Below are positions 5,872-7,340 of a DNA stretch of 7,340 nt, piece after piece; position 1 is the first letter of the stretch, and each line of letters opens with the position of its first letter. The stretch is from Bacteroidia bacterium (GTDB taxonomy: Bacteria; Bacteroidota; Bacteroidia; NS11-12g; UBA9320). The notes under the pieces are model-generated. The model saw only the letters and a list, made by a program, of their open reading frames with translations. It was not told the DNA's origin and ran no database searches. The DNA lies in contig JAQWZS010000182.1 of NCBI GenBank assembly GCA_029253325.1, forward strand, positions 1 through 7,340. The letters are read 5' to 3'. A program made the translations under genes and the position numbers.

Positions 5872-6711
5872 ATGCAAATAGGGAAAACCCATAGATTGAA
5901 AGCTGCTAGAACCACAGATAATGGCTGTTATTTGATTGACGACAATGGAACAGAAGTGTTGCTGCCTAATGTTTATGTGTCAGATAACCTAAAACTTGGT
6001 GATGAAATATCTGTTTTTGTTTACCTAGATAATGAAGAACGTCCAGTAGCTACCACTATAAAACCCCATGTAGAGCTTGATAAATTTGCATACTTAGAAG
6101 TCAAAGATGTGAATCGTGCTGGAGCTTTCATGGATATGGGTTTGATAAAACAGCTTTTGGTTCCTTTCAGCGAACAACCAGTAAAAATGGAGATAGGAGA
6201 ATGGTATGTCGTTTTTTGTTTATTAGATGAACAAACAGACCGGTTAATTGCATCCGCGATGATTGATGACTTTGTTTTTACTGAAGGTATTGATTTTGAA
6301 GAAGGTGACGAGGTTGAAGCTTTATTTTATAAAAAATCAGACCTAGGAATAAATGCTATAGTGAATAATCAATTCAAGGGACTCGTTTTTCAATCGGACA
6401 TACATCAAGAAATTTCTATCGGTGATAAGCAAAAAGCCTATGTCAAAAAAATAAGATCAGATGGAAAAATTGACTTGGCCTTAAAGCCTGAGGGATACAG
6501 AAATGTTATTGACCAATCAACACAATCGGTATTAGACCGATTAAAGCAAGAAAAAGGCTTTTTTAAATACACTGACAAAAGTAATCCTGATCATATCCGA
6601 AGTGAATTTGGAATGAGTAAAAAGGCCTTTAAAAAAGCTCTTGGAAATTTATACAAACAAAAAATAGTGCGATTAGAAAAAGACGGGACCTATTTGATTT
6701 CAAAAAAGTAG
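5872..6711 (+). CDS. cvfB: CvfB/YitL-family S1-domain RNA-binding protein
   Basis: This 279-residue cytoplasmic protein matches the CvfB layout of tandem S1-like OB folds followed by a winged helix. The first S1-like unit covers about 1-62 (GCYLID, EVLLPN, LGDEISVFVYLD), the second about 68-133 (FAYLEVKDVNRAGAFMDMG, LLVPFSEQ), and the third about 142-208 (FEEGDEVEALFY, GLVFQSDI, GDKQKAYVKKIRSDGKIDLAL). The C-terminal winged helix is at about 220-279 (IRSEFGMSKKAFKKALGNLYKQ, then YLI). Family members bind RNA and affect virulence-factor expression in Staphylococcus; the role in Bacteroidota is not established. A TTG start at 5863 would add three residues, but that TTG lies inside the promoter -7 element, so ATG at 5872 is preferred. 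No Shine-Dalgarno sequence is present. It converges with the barrel gene, leaving two bases between stops. Confidence 0.9.
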   Translation: MQIGKTHRLKAARTTDNGCYLIDDNGTEVLLPNVYVSDNLKLGDEISVFVYLDNEERPVATTIKPHVELDKFAYLEVKDVNRAGAFMDMGLIKQLLVPFSEQPVKMEIGEWYVVFCLLDEQTDRLIASAMIDDFVFTEGIDFEEGDEVEALFYKKSDLGINAIVNNQFKGLVFQSDIHQEISIGDKQKAYVKKIRSDGKIDLALKPEGYRNVIDQSTQSVLDRLKQEKGFFKYTDKSNPDHIRSEFGMSKKAFKKALGNLYKQKIVRLEKDGTYLISKK

Positions 6712-6716
6712 GCCTA
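6709..6716. other. Palindrome TAGGCCTA holding both convergent stop codons
   Basis: The eight-base perfect palindrome is flanked by A-runs on the plus strand. Its left TAG ends the CvfB-like gene; its right end, read on the minus strand, is the TAG ending the barrel protein gene. There is no T-run after it in either direction and no longer stem, so it is not a recognisable terminator. Confidence 0.6.
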
Positions 6717-7340
6717 AAAAAGGTATCTTGCAACCATTCTTCCTATATGAACTATATCGGCTGTTTCACTTGACCTTCCATCATAATTAATTGTTATCTG
6801 AATGTTATTTGACATGGTTTGTTGGTAGTTTAGTTTCCATGTTACATTAGCTCCGTTCTGAAGTCCCCTTAATAGTTCATAGCCAAGTGTTGAGTTAGAT
6901 GCCCCGTTATAATCAACATCTATATAGTTTATGCCAAAATTTAAAACACCTTTCGATGCCTTAGTATACCTGTAATCACAACCAATCTCAATGTTTCTGG
7001 TAGTCTCACCACCATATGAGGATAAATTTATAGCATCGAACAGTTTAGATTTCACCTCTAAACGATGAGATGTCCCCAATATCAATTGTAATTTGGGTTG
7101 AAATTCATAAAAATCATAATTATAACTTCGATTACCAAAAAACTCACTCAGATATGTTTTGTTACCAACGATACTTTTTGCACTTAAAGTAATCATTCGA
7201 GATAATGAGAATCGAGTATTAAAAACATGACTATTTGATAAGCGACTATCAAATCCATTGGTGAGTAAGATCTTAGAGCTGCCGGATAAATAGGTATAAT
7301 CTAAACTATATTTTGGATTACCTCTATTATAGAAAAGTGT
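6714..7340 (-). CDS. C-terminal part of a large outer-membrane beta-barrel protein (partial, 5' end outside window)
   Basis: The minus-strand frame is open from the stop at 6714 to the right edge, giving 208 residues. A Met at 7196 is internal, not a start: the 48 codons upstream of it continue the same pattern (SLDYTYLSGSSKILLTNGF and NTRFSLSR). The sequence is a run of amphipathic beta strands with alternating hydrophobic and polar residues and many Tyr, Asn and Ser, for example FQPKLQLILGTSHRLEVKSKL, GVLNFGINYIDVDY and NNIQITINYDG. It ends in ARYLF, a terminal Phe typical of barrels folded by the BAM machinery. This supports an outer-membrane barrel, probably the last 8-10 strands of a much larger protein. 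I do not recognise the family; no TonB-dependent receptor hallmark is visible in this part, so transporter, adhesin or assembly roles cannot be separated. Confidence 0.7.
   Translation of the reverse strand, partial: TLFYNRGNPKYSLDYTYLSGSSKILLTNGFDSRLSNSHVFNTRFSLSRMITLSAKSIVGNKTYLSEFFGNRSYNYDFYEFQPKLQLILGTSHRLEVKSKLFDAINLSSYGGETTRNIEIGCDYRYTKASKGVLNFGINYIDVDYNGASNSTLGYELLRGLQNGANVTWKLNYQQTMSNNIQITINYDGRSSETADIVHIGRMVARYLF

Noticed and set aside
7194..7196. Met codon at 7196 as the start of a 160-residue protein
   Set aside because: The same frame stays open upstream to the window edge with matching beta-barrel strand composition, so this Met is internal.
1..7340. Defence system, mobile element, CRISPR array or biosynthetic cluster
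   Set aside because: No transposase, integrase, nuclease, reverse transcriptase, toxin-antitoxin pair, spaced repeats or cluster enzymes were found; every gene-sized region is accounted for by housekeeping, regulatory or envelope genes.

Overview
The window looks like a stretch of chromosome from a low-GC Bacteroidota, most likely a marine or environmental Cytophagales-type bacterium. The lineage is inferred from four things: TAnnTTTG-type -7 promoter elements placed almost on top of start codons; near absence of Shine-Dalgarno sequences; a Bacteroidota-style PBP1-fold exported protein directly behind guaA; and an outer-membrane barrel protein ending in Phe. No rRNA, tRNA, transposase, integrase, CRISPR array or phage gene is visible. 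Coding density is very high, and no gene-free stretch exceeds 100 bases.

Left block (1-5514, all minus strand, read right to left): a two-component system (sensor histidine kinase, then an OmpR/PhoB-family response regulator), guaA (GMP synthase), an exported type-1 periplasmic-binding-protein-fold protein, and an RsmB/NOP-family RNA methyltransferase cut by the left edge. The last three are tightly packed (4-base gap, then a 17-base overlap) and probably form one transcript driven by a good Bacteroidota promoter just upstream of guaA. The kinase and regulator sit in the same direction but are separated from each other and from guaA by 72 and 83 bases, each gap holding an inverted repeat.

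Right block (5545-7340): a small stand-alone cytochrome b5-like protein starts with GTG only 30 bases from the divergent kinase gene. It is followed by a CvfB/YitL-type S1-domain RNA-binding protein with its own promoter. That gene converges on the 3' end of a large outer-membrane beta-barrel protein on the minus strand, whose 5' part lies beyond the right edge. The two convergent stop codons share an 8-base palindrome.

Functionally this is mostly housekeeping and envelope or regulatory content: purine nucleotide synthesis, RNA modification, RNA binding and signal transduction. I do not see a convincing undescribed multi-gene system. The points most worth a second look are the guaA-linked PBP1 protein with no LysM repeats, the overlapping expression signals (GuaA C-terminal codons doubling as a ribosome binding site, near-leaderless promoters, start codons needing correction), and the very compact kinase/cytochrome b5 divergent region.
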